Position numbers and translations under genes: made by a program
Notes under the pieces: generated by a model
What the model saw: only the letters and a program-made list of their open reading frames with translations
Told to the model about the DNA's origin: nothing
Database searches by the model: none
Shown: piece by piece, positions 1 through 11,827 of the stretch
Numbering within the stretch: position 1 is the stretch's first letter
How the letters are laid out: each line of letters starts with the position of its first letter
Source of the DNA: Auricularia sp. M13
Taxonomy: Eukaryota > Basidiomycota > Agaricomycetes > Auriculariales > Auriculariaceae
Assembly: GCA_037042915.1 (NCBI GenBank)
Contig: CM073194.1
Span: forward strand, 3,844,001 to 3,908,000
Length of the DNA: 64,000 bases
Direction: 5' to 3'

Positions 1-293
1 CGCCGGCCACCCCAACAACCGTTTACCTCAGTACCGCGGCGACCGCTCCTCAGCATGCCACCACCCCTAGGGACCCCAGCGATGAGCTATGCGCCCTACC
101 GCCTGGTGAGTACTGCATGTTTTCAACGTACTTGTAGTTGTGCATGTGCTGAACATAACTTCAATAGATATTCGAGGTTGAGAGCCCTAAGTATCCGCCT
201 CGATGCTTCCCTGGGGCTCAATCCCGTTGAGGCCCGGGAAGACGGGTACGACGGAGACATCGAGGAGAAGGTCGCCGACGGCGTTGCTCAGTA
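1..293 (+). CDS. 3' end of an unknown gene (5' end off window)
   Basis: A GT..AG intron at 112-163 (starts gtgagtac, ends caatag) separates a proline-rich exon from a short last exon. Two readings are open. One reads a Pro/Arg-rich tail into the second exon and stops at about 226. The other reads a Thr/Ala-rich tail ending in DELCALPP and stops a few codons after the intron. An open frame also runs to the TAG at 292-294. I cannot choose between these without the upstream sequence, and the product is not recognised. Only the intron and the low-complexity character of the exon are directly visible. Confidence 0.3.
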
Positions 294-3225
294 GTCGCCG
301 ACGCAGCGACGAACAGTCACGGGAAATGACCCATCGAACTGCAATACCTATGTCTCATTATGTTCTCTTCCTTAGAGCTTCCCCGTTACGCTGCGAGCCA
401 CAAAATGAATGTTCCTTTGTCCCCATTCCACAGCGTCTTTTACCGCTCTCTTGAGCTCAGCCCGCCAGTTGCGAGGCCGAAATATAGAATTTCGTTCGTC
501 GTGGAGGCTGATGTCAACGGGATGGGTGGCTCGAGTCTGTAGAAGATAACGGATACGTGGTACGATGACAAGCGGAGTTGCGTGCTCTGCTCCTCTTCCT
601 CCTCAATATACAACGATCCGCGTAACATGCCGCTTGCCGAACGGCTGCCTAATCTTACACTCCACGTGCTGCTCGTGCATCCTCAGGCTACAGCGTGACG
701 CTTTCAGCTCCTCCAGCTTGCTACCAGTCGCATCGAAGCTGGCCAAATGAACGGCGCTCTAACTTGTGACACTACCTTTCGACAATCCGTGTGCAACCAT
801 GTTTCGGATGCGATTCAGCGACGTCAGGCTCAGGCAAAGTCGCGCCCTGCCTCGATGTGGTCGTTTTTCTGTGCTCCAAATGTGTCTGAACGCACCTCCA
901 ATTTATGATGCCCAGCATTCGTCTCGACGGGTTATTATCGGCTCGTTCTTTCGGTTTGGATATGGGCGACCTGGTGGACGCGCCTCGATCCAGGCAGCTT
1001 GAACGATACGGAAGAGGCTGCCCACGTCATTGTCCAAGAGCGCGAGTGGTAAAACATGCCGGCCTGCAGCACGCACATTGTCCCGAGAGCAAATAGTGCA
1101 CTCCAGAGGCCATCGCGCGATGTAGGACAGGCGCTGCGGGTGTTATTGAGCGCGAACGGATCGGTCAAGAGAAGCTCTGTTGACCCCCGGGTCGGCGACA
1201 GCGGCTGAACCCCATTTCGGAGGACTTCACAGACGGCGGTATACGAGAGCATACCAGCTGACCGTCCAGTGTCACTGTGAGTCCTCACCGTGCATGCATA
1301 TATTCGAACAGCATCCAGGTCAGCGCTCTATGCTTAGTCCGGTTCAATCCGCGCCGGTCCCATAGGCCTTCGCGGTTCGGGGGCAAACCTTAAGAACGCG
1401 ACGCGACGCGGCGAGCAGAGGCATCGAATAAAAGTCGCATTGTCAGCCTATGGCGTACATGGCGGACCCTGATGTCAACTGGACCCTCGAGAGACATTAG
1501 ACTGTGAACAGATGCGAAAACCGGTGTCTGTTTCAAGTGGCCATGGGCCTGCCACCAGCGGGCTTTTGGCCCTACTGTGGTCTGCGCAACAACTCAGAAA
1601 ATGGCCAAAAGATCTCATAGATAGTATTGGCACGATTAAGACCTCCAGCATATCTACTGGTGTCGTGCCAGAGCCTGGATGGTCGACGACCTTGGGCTTT
1701 CTATACGCGCAGCTTCTAACGCATGAACATATACGAGGGCTTTGAAATTTCCTCCTCCTGGCTAGTGAAAGGACCTTCACCGAGTAATAGAGGAGTTCTC
1801 GCGGACGTAGAGTAAGACTGTGCAGACGGGCAGGTGTTGGGGACATTTTCGGCAATGATGACGCTCTTCCAGCGGGAAAAAGCAGCATGCAATTTTTGCT
1901 TGAATTATCATGATTTAATGTCTATCTCCCAGGTTGCTCCTTGTAGTTGAAATTGAGATATTGACGTTCATGGCCGGCCCAGCGCGCCCGCGTTCGAATA
2001 AGGTTTGTCGGATCTGGCCGAACCGCGAACGCCTGTGGGCGGGGCGCGACATCAGGGAAATCCCCGGAAGTTGGTAACGGGTGGCAATGCCAGTGCAAGG
2101 GAAACAATGATCCGAAGGTGATGCGAGTATGGTCAAGCGATACCAGATGATACAATGCTCGGAACAAGGCCAGCATGTCGATTTACCATGCCATTGCAAT
2201 GCGACTCAATCCTGGTTCACAATTGCAATAGCCTGGTCGCGTCTCATGATGTGCACAGCAGATACCTCCGTCTGCCAGCTTCTGCTCCCATTTGCTTGCT
2301 CCTCATTGTTCGCAACGGCGACGAAACAGTTCGAAAAATGCAAATAAAAATAATAAAATTGATGCACAACACTATATACAAGCGGCTACTACTCAAATCG
2401 GTTGCGCGATACTTACCAACGACACAATGGCTAAATGAAACCAGATCCTCCGGCCGGTTGGACGGCCAGATGTAGCACAGTTGGGACCGAAACTGAAAAC
2501 ATTTGTTAGCGATAACGTCTAAAAGACAGACATCGGACTGACATACCCAAAGACCAGGTGGAGGTAAGTGTGCTACGCATGGGGGGTAACTGCAGACACG
2601 GTGCACGATACTAAAAAAACGACAAGTCAGCCTCGGCCGCAACTGTCAAGTAAATAACACCTACCGCGCTCGCGTCCTAGCGCATATGCAGCTTTGGCGC
2701 CCGGGCTGCTGGAGAGACGTGAGCACGAGTAGCGGGCGGTGAAGTAAAGCTCTCACCTTTAATGCGTAATGAGAGGAGCCTTCTCGGGCTGCGCAGCCTA
2801 GCTATGCCGGTGGATGAGCTACAAATCATCGCCACAGAGCGACGAACTCACTACCGTATTCGCGAAAGTGGGATATAGTACCTAAAGCGTGAAGTTAGTG
2901 GACTGTCAGCGGGGGGACACATACATACAGTCTACGGCCGAGCGGGTCTGCCGCGTTGCAAGGTCTGGGGCGTTGCCCAACACCAGGCAGCAGCGAGTGC
3001 GGTCGCGGTGGGAGCGAAGGAATGTGCAAACACGGACAAACCAACCGCTGCGGTTGTCACCTACGGCCCGTGATGCTGATCCTGTGCTGATCCCATCACT
3101 GCCCAGTGCCATGCCCTCCTCCTCCTCCGTCCGAACAAACCTCTGAACTGTGCTTATGTATATCTCCTACCTGTTGGCAGTCAAAGTCTGCATTACAACA
3201 ATTTTTTGCGTAGGCAGAGCACATA

Positions 3226-3243
3226 ATATATATATATATATAT
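3226..3243. repeat. AT dinucleotide microsatellite
   Basis: An uninterrupted alternating AT run of about nine units in AT-rich intergenic DNA. It is a simple repeat with no visible link to a gene. Confidence 0.85.
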
Positions 3244-3625
3244 TCTTCACATAAATATTATTTATACACAACACACTATAAGTCCTCATGCCTCATGCCT
3301 GGCCTACGTGCATTGGTGTCAAGGGTTGGTTGAGCAGGTGGGAGGGTAAGCGCCGGCCGTCGAGCAAGCGAAGTTCCGAGTCCCGGTCACCGTGCCCTCA
3401 GAGTCGGAGTCCCCTCGCACAGAGGCGGCACTGATAGAGTTGAAGTCAAATTGGCCTAAGTCCCGCTTGGTGTTCCAGACGCATACCATTTCCGTTTCAT
3501 GCCATTGTCAAGGACGACCACATTATTGAGTTGTGCCAGGACATGGCCAGACAGAACCACTCTGTTTATCCATTGCAATGCTCATACAATGCTCGCACCA
3601 TCCTGCTGCGGCTTTGTCATGCGAT

Positions 3626-3661
3626 GGCAATGGCCGCAATGGCCGCAATGTCCGCAATGCC
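3626..3661. repeat. 9-bp tandem repeat (GCAATGGCC-like)
   Basis: About four head-to-tail copies of a 9-base unit, GCAATGGCC with single-base variants. No open frame with recognisable content covers it. Confidence 0.75.
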
Positions 3662-4049
3662 GATAACGGGTTGACGGGAATTCCCCGATGGATTTGAAGC
3701 AGACTCCACTTGCCGGATCGAGTTTCATCCGCCGTGGAGTCCGCAACGGAGACTACTCTATGCTCATCGAAGGTATGCAGCTTTCATCTTCCATTCACGA
3801 GCATAGCTCATTCCTGATCTCGGTCTTTGGCAGATTGCAATCGTTATTCAAGCCTTTCCAGTCCTTGACAAACTCGAGCTATATTCTCGACCGAGAGGCC
3901 TCTGCATACGGCGAACTCATAACCGCCTAAGCGTACTCTGCAATGGCGCTCGCAAACGCCTTATTGATAGCGGTTGTCACGGTACTGGCCCGGCTGGTGA
4001 GACTTGGCTGCATGGCGCATATCAGCTCGCGCTCACGGGCGGACTGGCC

Positions 4050-4829
4050 ATGACACGCACGGGTGTCTTCGGGGCAAGTGAATTCTCGAAAGCCTGGAAT
4101 ACAGCCGTGTCAAGTATTGGCATCCGCGAGCGGCTCGGCATGCTTACCACCGTGGTTGCGTTACTTGGCGGAGCGGCAGTCAGGACGCGTCTCGAAGACG
4201 AAAAAAGATCGACTCACAGCTGCTTGAGGTCAGCCCGGCTGCACAGCGCAGATCGAGGTGAGCACTCGGGGTCAGGACTGGTGGAGAATGGACTGACACT
4301 GCCTGAGTCCCCAGGGGCACGCTGGCGATCACGGGCTTCTTTTGGATGAGATTGTTGACCAGGCTGACGCTGCGCTCACACTCAGTCTTCGCCTCTCAAG
4401 AACGAAACACCGTACATATCATCGCGGAGTACCTCCGCGAGCGCGAGAACCTCGGTACCGTCCGGAACGGAGATGGGTCCCGGCGTCGCCTGCCAACATC
4501 GATGTCAGCAACTTCGCAATATTCGCACCACCATCAGATGGACGCGCATTGGTGTCTGCCGTGGCCTTCTGAACGGACGTGTTGATTCCTTGCGCGCGAT
4601 TATTGATGTCCTGCGCGTTATTGTGGCATGAAGCACCCGCGCGGCGACTCAGTGGGATACTACGCACAATCGCACCAGGGATATCGCCGTTGTAGTTCTT
4701 AACTGCGGTACCGAGCGCGACCACCTGAGTGTTGAGGCTCTGGATGTCTGCCTTGATCGCGGCAACGGTGGCCAAGACCCCGAGCGGGGCGAGTGCGAGG
4801 CAGAGGAAGTTGCGCAACATGAACTTCAT
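4050..4829 (-). pseudogene. Decayed hydrophobic surface-binding protein (HsbA-like), copy 1
   Basis: The reading starts at 4829 with a signal-peptide-like stretch (MKFMLRNFLCLALAPLGVLA). It continues as an HsbA-type helical protein, including ADIQSLNTQVVALGTAVKNY and an AQDINNRAQGINTSVQKATA segment. After about residue 110 this frame runs out, and the HsbA continuation appears in other frames: VNNLIQKKPVIASVPLG near 4310-4365 and DTAVFQAFENSL near 4080-4125. HsbA proteins are small secreted fungal proteins of about 170-190 residues that bind hydrophobic surfaces and recruit enzymes. The frame changes suggest a broken gene, although unrecognised introns could explain some of them. A TATA-like box lies at 4901-4910. 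A second decayed copy lies at 7688-8608. Confidence 0.55.
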
Positions 4830-4900
4830 CGTGGGAGTGGCTATTGGTGGGCGTTCAAGTTGGGAGTGCTGGGATCCTGAGGTACGCACCGCTCCAAGGG

Positions 4901-4910
4901 ATTTTATACC
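4901..4910 (-). promoter_or_regulatory. TATA-like box upstream of HsbA-like copy 1
   Basis: On the minus strand this reads GGTATAAAAT, about 75 bases upstream of the ATG at 4829. The spacing suits a core promoter. The call rests on sequence and position only. Confidence 0.5.
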
Positions 4911-6006
4911 CTCCAGCTGTCGGATCTTGCATGTGCAGCGTTGGGGATGCCTTCTGCACAGTGGCATCCGGCGACGGCGGGGGATCGACTCCACCGGACC
5001 GCGACATTCGACGGACAGACCTCGATATTCTACTTCATCAGGGCACGAGATGCAGGAGCTGTCTTCCAGCGTGTGGTGGCTCCACTATTCAGCCGGTGAT
5101 CTACTCCCAATGCCATTGGAAACCGGGTATGCCACCTCCAAAAAACCTGCATTTGGCATGATTGCTCAACGCGACACCACCTGGATGCGCCTGGTGGCAT
5201 GCTCATGGCGCCACAATCCAGACGAATCATCCGCCACGAGCTGAACGGTCAGATCGTCGCCGACCACCCGACCAGCATCGAATGCATTAGCTTGGGATCA
5301 CCATACACGTGCGAGATGGCGCGAAAGGCGGGAGATATGGCATTTCACAGTCTGGAGACGACCCTCGCGGCATGGAAGAGATCGTCGCTGGTCATCGGTG
5401 GGATTCCCGACCTCCGTCAAAACTCCTGGTCGCGACGCCACAGTAGGTCCCACCGTGACACATGTACTAGGCATATGTACGCCCTTCCTCTTGACCACTG
5501 ACGCACTCATGAGAGGTGCGGGAAGGATTGTGATAGGAAGGCGACCAGCTATAGACCCTAGCTAAAGGTACTGACATCTTGGAGGCGCGGCGACGCAAAT
5601 CGAATGAGGGAAGAAAGATCGAAAGACGCCCCCCGGAAACACCAGCATCTCCCAGTCTCCGAGCGACTGTTCGATCGCGCATTACTGGATACCTGCCTGT
5701 TAATTCTCTACAAATATTGTACAATACTTGGCCTTCCTTCCACTTCGGGGGAAGGAAGGCCGAGACAGCAGCGCTGGCTCCTGCCTTTTCAGAGTGTCAC
5801 TAATGAAGCGGCCTTTCACAGCAGAGAAAGGCTGGGTAAGTAAGTGGACCTGCAGAATAAGCCAAAAGAATTTTCAACTTGCGCTGTGTGATGAACTGCG
5901 GAGATATCGGCCCGACATTGCCACGTGTGCCACGTGGACTTGATGTGATTTTGCTTATAATATCCTGCGGCGCCTCGGATTGGGATTTTCAGCTCCCTCC
6001 CCTGAA
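4911..6006. other. Intergenic, one strong hairpin
   Basis: No gene recognised. A perfect 12-bp inverted repeat lies at 5730-5761 (listed separately). The open frames here are short, overlap one another and carry no known motif. Confidence 0.5.
5730..5761. repeat. Perfect 12-bp stem, 8-base loop
   Basis: GGCCTTCCTTCC at 5730-5741 is mirrored exactly by GGAAGGAAGGCC at 5750-5761, with loop ACTTCGGG. It lies about 245 bases upstream of the NAD-binding gene. No target duplication is visible, so it is described only as a hairpin. Confidence 0.8.
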
Positions 6007-6879
6007 ATGCATATCATACTCACTGGCGCTACTGGCCTTATTGGATACGGCGTGCTGCAGCATTGTCTGGCGTCCCCGGCTGTGACGCGCCTGTCGATTC
6101 TGTCTCGGCGCGACTTCGAGCTCCCAGACGACCCTAATTTCAACACGAGCAAGGCAGAAATCATCGTCCACGAAGACTACGCGTCGTACCCTCCTTCGCT
6201 TCTCGAGCAGCTCAAGGGCGCGCGGGGCTGCGTGTGGGCCCAAGGAGTCTCGCAGAACGCAGTGGCGAAAGAGTACGCGTTCAGATATTCTTGGTACTGT
6301 ACCAAGCCTTGTCGCTGATCTCTAGTGCGCAGTGAGTATATTCGGATCACGCACGACTATCCCCTCGCCGGCGCGAAAGCGTTTTCCGGACTGTCAGATT
6401 CCTTCAACTTCGTCCACGTCTCAGGTGAAGGGTGCGTCTTACATCACACTGGAAGAGAATGAACTGCTTTACTATAACTTATTGGCGACAGGGCTGACCC
6501 TAAGGAGAAGGCGTTCACGCTCTATGCCAGGATCAAGGGCCGCGCCGAATCGCACCTTCTCGCGCTGAGCGAAGATGCGAACTACCGCTCCCTGCACGTC
6601 TACAACGTCCGCCCGATGTTCGTCGACCCCGGCGTAGGCAACTTCCATCGCCCGCGCCCCCTGGGCCTTCGCATCCTTCAAGACTATACCATAGGTCCAG
6701 CCATTCGCGCGATGTTTCCAGGAGTACACTCGCCCACCGGCGAGCTGTCGAAGGTGCTCGTCGACCTCGCCGTGGGTAACGGTGCGCCGATTCCGGAGGC
6801 GGATGGCATTGAGGATGGTGGAAGGACTGTCCGGAGCAACGCCATTCGCAAGTGGTCGTCGATTTGGCCGGGGGCGTAG
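6007..6879 (+). CDS. NAD(P)-binding Rossmann-fold (atypical SDR) protein
   Basis: Three exons: 6007-6278, 6333-6431 and 6492-6879, giving 252 residues with consistent phases. The N-terminus begins MHIILTGATGLIGYG, the glycine-rich dinucleotide-binding loop (GxxGxxG) of short-chain dehydrogenase and NAD-dependent epimerase proteins. The middle contains FNFVHVSG, where this family usually reports back from the central beta-sheet. It is followed by KAFTLYARIKGRAE with the tyrosine-x3-lysine-like spacing (Y..IK) seen in atypical SDRs. The length suits the small 'nucleoside-diphosphate-sugar epimerase-like' fungal proteins. The substrate cannot be inferred. The gene is intact, although it sits between two decayed HsbA-like copies. 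Confidence 0.85.
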
Positions 6880-7687
6880 ATGGCCAATGCTTTTGTCTTT
6901 GCGTATTGTGTCGGATAACACCTTATGGAGGAGAGCACAGTATTCTGAAGCCGTCCCGCACGTTGTCCATTGGATTACGCGGGATGTTTTGGAACGCACG
7001 TGCTAATTTGTACTCTTCTTCGACCGTAGCGTTGTGCAAGGAAGAGCCGCACGAAAGTATGAAAGCATGCATGCATGAGCGACCAACCGCGGGCGCTTGG
7101 GATCAGGCATATGTGCCAACTGAACACGTATTATTCTAACAGCGAAGGGTTGCGGCCGACTCCAGAAACCCGAAACGCGGCAGCGGCACTGAGCAGGAGC
7201 GACGGGTTGAGTCGGAGTCTAAACCGCGTCGCCCGGACGCTTCCCGCCGGCAGCGCACATCGGTGCCGTGAACATTTAGTGTACACGTATCTCAGAACGA
7301 CGATTATGCAGTGGCCCTCTTCCGTCTGTGTGCACGGGGTCGCTGTATTGGCTAATACCAGCGGTCAGCAGCTTGGCCTGTTCTCTACGGGATCAGACGG
7401 GACCTCCGAGTCGTGGCACCAGGCATGGCAGATGCGGCGAAGTTGACTGCCTTGCGTATACCAGCACTTGGAGGTGTGTTTCTCTTGTATTTGCGTCCTC
7501 AAGAAGCGTATTGGCTAATACTGGACCAGCATGGACATTCAATATTCAATATTCAAGTCGGATGAAGCTAGTCTGACTGCATGTCATTGAAAAAAGAAAC
7601 CACTGGGGGCTAAATTGCTATTCTCTTCTGCCGGCTTTCCAATTCTGGTGCACCGCAGTTCGCGCACCGATACCGGTCTCTCAGGAG
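6880..7687. other. Intergenic
   Basis: No gene recognised. Short ATTCAATATTCAA-type motifs near 7540-7557 recur at about 7866-7877 and 8166-8181 inside the neighbouring HsbA-like copy. Nothing else supportable is seen. Confidence 0.5.
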
Positions 7688-8608
7688 TCAGGAGTACGCC
7701 CCGAGGGCCTTTGCGAGCGCCGCACTGACCACCGCGGCGACGTCGCTGCCGTATACGCGCAGGTCGCCCTTGATCGCGAGCTCCGCGTCAGCTCCAGGCG
7801 GTCAAATCAAAATCAAAGTGCGGCGTACGGGCAGGATCTCGAAGAGCGCGTCCGAGAACGACTGCATTCAATATTCAATGCGCAGGCCTCGGTCACCTGC
7901 CAGTGTGTCTGCTCGACTTTTGCAGACGCACCTGGGTGCTGTTGTCCCTGTCGATGCGGCGTCGGCCCTGAGGACTCTACGGGGAGGAGGAACGCACTGC
8001 TGTACGATGTCGGCCTTGCTGCGACGCGACGCGCTCTGTCAGCCGGGGACACACGGCACCGCGACGTGGACTGACACGATCGGGGTCGCGTCGACGCCGG
8101 ACGCATTCCTGAACAGCGGCTTCTTCGCGACGAGCGCCTCGCCCAGATTCTCGCTGGCCAGCCCAAGATTCAAGATTCAAGAGTCAACACACGCGCGAGG
8201 AAGGAAAGGATACGTATACGCACATGCCGGGCGCGAACGCCAGCAGGAGGTCCCGGCCCTCGTCCTCGGTCACCGGGCCCGCGACCCACTACTCGCTCAA
8301 CGACTGCCAGTGCCACCATCCAGAGCCGCAGCGCACCAGGGTGTCTGCCGTGGCCTGCGCGATGACCGCGTTGAGCGCCTGTGCGTCGGTGTGGATGGCC
8401 TGCAATTTCGCCAACCTCAGCTCGGCGCCGCGGACTGTACTGTACAGTACTTACCAACGCCCCGCTCAAACTGCCGTCGAACGCGTCCACGCGACTGCCG
8501 AGCGTCTGCACGTCGCCCGCAATGGGCCGCGATGCCGCGCTGGATGTCCGCGACGCTCCGAGCCGTTCCGCCGGCGAGGAGCGCAAGGCAGAGGATCCGG
8601 GTGAACAT
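7688..8608 (-). pseudogene. Decayed hydrophobic surface-binding protein (HsbA-like), copy 2
   Basis: The start at 8608 gives a signal peptide (MFTRILCLALLAGGTARS) and then ADIQRGIAA. A one-base change in the GGG/CCC run near 8524 shifts the frame, and the HsbA-like text resumes as IAGDVQTLGSRVDAFDGSL. Later pieces lie in order but in different frames: AIHTDAQALNAVIAQATADT near 8340-8400, TEDEGRDLLLAF near 8235-8270, ENLGEALVAKKPLF near 8110-8150, FSDALFEILP near 7830-7860, and a C-terminus ending LAKALGAYS before the TGA at 7688-7690. Some gaps have good splice sites, but the change near 8524 and a stop near 8290 cannot be spliced out. Order and content support HsbA; the breaks support pseudogene status. 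It is divergent from copy 1. Confidence 0.6.
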
Positions 8609-9345
8609 GGTACTCCGAGTCGCGGGGCGTGCACCGGTACCCTCCCAGCCTTTAAACCGCCCGATTCTGTAGCCCGACCTCACACCTTCACATTCCTTCT
8701 TAGCAGTTTTCAGCCTGAGAGACGGACTCCAGCCGATCGAGCCCGCTGAACTGGATTCAGACGCCACCCAGACTGCAGGACACCCGACGGATTTCTTCAA
8801 CACTCAGTGCACGGGGTGCGTTTTGCGCCCAATCACGCAGCGAGGCGCACTCGGACAGCGCCCCCGACTGTCAAAGGAATCCTCGGCGGCAATGTACCAG
8901 TGCTCGCCATCCCGATCGGCGCCATCCCATGCGTTCTTCAACGCCATTTCGAACGTCCCGAACACCAGAAAGCCAATCAAGGTGTACATCTGCAGAGTAG
9001 GCCCCAACGAAACCAACGTCTGTCACCCGGAGGCGAGGAAGCATGCCCCCACACTGTAAACGGCAGGATTGGCGACCAGACGATGAGCGCCGGTCTCGCA
9101 CCACATCGAGCCTGTTCCCCTGTTCTGGGTGCGTCATTTTTTGCCCTGGCGCCCTTTGGCTCATGCGATGATCTCAAGAGATATACAGATTACTTGCCAG
9201 CGGGCGTCGTCGTTGATTCAAGCCCGCGCATTTCGCACGACAGCGTCGTCCCAAACCATGAGCAGGGACGCCAACGTCGCCGGCACCGAGGTCCTCAGGC
9301 TCCAAATCTCAGCTCGCAACCTCCCAACACATGGCATTTCAAGTT
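8609..9345. other. Intergenic with an unexplained minus-strand short ORF
   Basis: An open frame at 8804-9016 (minus) encodes about 70 residues with one possible membrane segment (TLIGFLVFGTFEMAL). No splice partner or family was recognised, so it is not called a gene. Nothing else supportable is seen. Confidence 0.4.
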
Positions 9346-10377
9346 CTATCCATGCACAGCACGGACAGCACGCGCAACAACGACAGCGAGTAGACCTCCA
9401 GCGACCACGGGCATGCCCCACTTGCGAGTCTCTGCGGCATTAGACACACCCGCCGTCACCGGCGCATTTGCCGGCGCCGCTGTCGCGTCTAGTCGTAGGC
9501 GTGAGTCAGTCGTGCTCGAGGAGCGCTAAGTTGGCCTGAAGACTCACTTTTGCCGCTCACGAGCGCGTCTGGCACAGTCTCATTACCGCTGAGCAGCGCG
9601 CCGGCCGTCGTCGCATCTACAACCAAGCCATGTCAACCGCCAGGCAGGACGCTACCCACACAAACGCCACGCACTCTTCCCAACCGCCGGCGCAGGCGGC
9701 CGCCCGTCCGGCGCGACGCACATGCCCGTCTGCGTGTCGCACGCCTCCGCCTCGGTGCAGCACGACGTCGCTGCAGCGCAAGTCAGCACGGCCGAATCTC
9801 AATTGCGGGCTCCAGAAAGAGGAGGCTATGTGCCTCTTCCTGCCGGAGGAGACGTACCGCAGAGCGTCTCGCCGTCCTCGCACTGCTCGAGGCCGGCGTC
9901 CGGGTCCTCGTCGCCCGCGTCGTCCGAGCCGAGGTCGAGGTCGGTGCTGACGCAGCCGCCGCCGGGCGCGCACGCCATGTCCTCCGGGCAGCACGTCACG
10001 CCGTCCGTGCACGCCGTGTCCGACCTAAAGGGGCGGTGGAAAGGGGACGGTCAGCCCCTGGGGGGAGGACGGAGGACGGAAGACGGAGAATTGGGAACGG
10101 AAAGGGGAATGGATGGGACGCACGCGCCGCACGCCAACGCATTCGCAAGCCGGTCCGTGACGCGGCACGCCCACGCGCCGCGCGCCTCGGCGACGCACTG
10201 CGTGCTCTCGGCGCAGCAGAACGCGTCGCCCGGCTCGCACGCGAACGGCGCCGCGCTCGAGCACGCCGCCGCCGGCGTCGTCGTCGTCACCAGCGTCTTC
10301 AAGTTGTACCGCGACGTCGTCGGCGTCGCAAACGCTGTGGCCGAGAGTGCGAGGAGCGCCAGGGGCAGGGTGAGCAT
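9346..10377 (-). CDS. Secreted cysteine-rich protein A (three CC-x5-C modules, GPI-type tail)
   Basis: Five exons (minus): 10124-10377, 9858-10024, 9675-9770, 9548-9616 and 9346-9488; 729 bases, 242 residues. A signal peptide (MLTLPLALLALSATAFA) is followed by three cysteine modules of the form C-x(3-6)-CC-x5-C-x(5-9)-C, in exons 1, 2 and 3: EPGDAFCCAESTQC, GVTCCPEDMACAPGGGC and SCCTEAEACDTQTGMC. The tail is rich in Ala/Thr/Pro and ends in a hydrophobic helix with almost no cytoplasmic residues, as in GPI-anchored proteins. No known domain is recognised. It is not a hydrophobin by cysteine spacing. Genes B and C nearby share the module and intron placement. A weak AT-rich TATA-like site lies near 10503-10514. 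Likely cell surface or secreted; function unknown. Confidence 0.8.
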
Positions 10378-10637
10378 GATCGTGGACGGTGAGTGGTCTG
10401 AGTGGCTGATCGTTGGAGGTGTGCAGGTCGCTACCAGAGCGATACGAGATATGCAATGTAGAGGGAGAGAAGGCGGGCGGGGTATTCACACTCCTCCGCC
10501 TCCCATATATTTACCCCTGATTGTGCATTTAGGAGCGCATTTAACTCCGGATCAGGGGCACTCCGCGGCGAAGCGTCATCATTTTCGCGGCTCCAGAAAG
10601 GAATGTGGCATTTCCTCAACAAAATACATGAAAGCTG

Positions 10638-11630
10638 TCAGCCGCGCACAGCACGGAGGGAGAAATATACAAAAAAGCTCGATACAACAGCAGCACCGAC
10701 GGAAATTAACCCGGAGAGAGCCTGCGGCGCGGCGTTGAGGAGCGAGGACGCGCTCTCGACGCCGGTGTCGTTGCGGTGGTGCGCCGTCACGGCCGTGGCA
10801 TCTGCTCGCGCGCAAGGACGGATGAGCTCATGAGACGTGCTGACAAGGTGAGATGCAAACGTACTCTTGTTAATGCCGCTGGGACGAGCCGGAATCAAAG
10901 TTCCAGTGGCACTGGCACTGGCACTCGAACTCGAACTCGGAGTGGGAGTGGCTCTCGAGCTCGGATGGGGAGTGGGACTCCGAGTCGAGGTGAGATAATT
11001 GCTCATGTCCCCCACGCCGCGACACCCATAGACCGCATCGCAGCGCTCGTTTGCCTCGCAGCACGTATTGTCTGCCAGAGAAACCATCATCAGTCGAACT
11101 TGGACGAAATAGGAGACGCACTGCACAGGGTCTCGGTCTCGTCGCACACGACGGGGTTCTGGTCGGCCGGGTCGGCGTCCTTGGGCACGCACTGGCCGTC
11201 CGCGGAGCACTGCAGGTCCACGGGGCAGCAGCTCGCGCCCTTCGCGCTCACGCAGGGCGTCTCCAATCTAAGCAAAGCGCAACTTGTGAGGGCCATCGCG
11301 CATCGAGCCGCATGAACCGCGGGAAGGCACTCACAAAGCGCACCCGAGCCAGCAGCCCCAGCCGCCCTTCGAGTCGCCCGCATCGTCGAACAGGTCCGTC
11401 GGGTCGACGCACTGCTCGAGGAGCGGGCAGCAGAAGTCGATCTCCCCGCGCAGGCACTCGAACGGCGCCGCCTCGTTGCACTCGAACGCCGGCACCGTCG
11501 TCTCGTGGCGCTGCGCAGCAAGGGTCACGTTCGCATGCTTGGCGGCGGTCGCGACATGGGGCCGAGCGGAGACTGCTGCTGAGCTGGCGAGCAGCAAGAG
11601 CGCGAATTTGAACGAAAGGGGGCTGGGCAT
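10638..11630 (-). CDS. Secreted cysteine-rich protein B (three CC-x5-C modules, GPI-type tail)
   Basis: Four exons (minus): 11335-11630, 11122-11267, 10865-11071 and 10638-10801; 813 bases, 270 residues. It has a signal peptide (FALLLLASSAAVSA) and three modules: RGEIDFCCPLLEQC (exon 1), GASCCPVDLQCSADGQC (exon 2) and NNTCCEANERCDAVYGC (start of exon 3). A Ser/Thr/Pro linker follows, encoded by a short degenerate repeat near 10910-10970. The end is a hydrophobic C-terminal segment typical of GPI anchoring. Intron 1 is phase 2 and intron 2 is phase 1, right after the cysteine of ETLC, as in gene A. The last intron (phase 1) also falls before an Asn-Ala-Thr junction, as in A. A and B are tandem duplicates on the same strand, 260 bases apart. 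Function unknown. Confidence 0.8.
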
Positions 11631-11817
11631 CTCGGGGGTCGGAGGGGCGATGGAGGGCTGAGATCGAGGTCGAGTATACTAGTAGAATAGGAAAGTAGGT
11701 CGGGGAGCTGGGATTACTACGAGATCAACGTGAAAACTTGAAGCTGCGCTACCAGAGCGTGGGCGGGGGGTCAGAACGAGAGGAGCGAGGGCGCGGCGGA
11801 GATTGCAGGGCGTGCAC

Positions 11818-11827
11818 TTTATATACC
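11818..11827 (-). promoter_or_regulatory. TATA-like box upstream of gene B
   Basis: Reads GGTATATAAA on the minus strand, about 190 bases upstream of the gene B start codon. If it is used, the 5' leader is around 150 bases. Confidence 0.5.

Larger units (their letters stand above)
295..4040. other. Gene-poor stretch, no gene recognised
   Basis: About 3.7 kb where open frames are short and overlapping and none shows a known motif or a convincing splice chain. A possible minus-strand coding patch lies near 610-755 (helical and charged in one frame), but no exon chain could be built. Simple repeats lie at 3226-3243 and 3626-3661. I see nothing else supportable here. Confidence 0.5.

Noticed and set aside
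9722-10738. A 338-residue plus-strand open frame
   Set aside because: It is antisense to cysteine-rich genes A and B, whose minus-strand exons have signal peptides, conserved modules and consistent splice phases.
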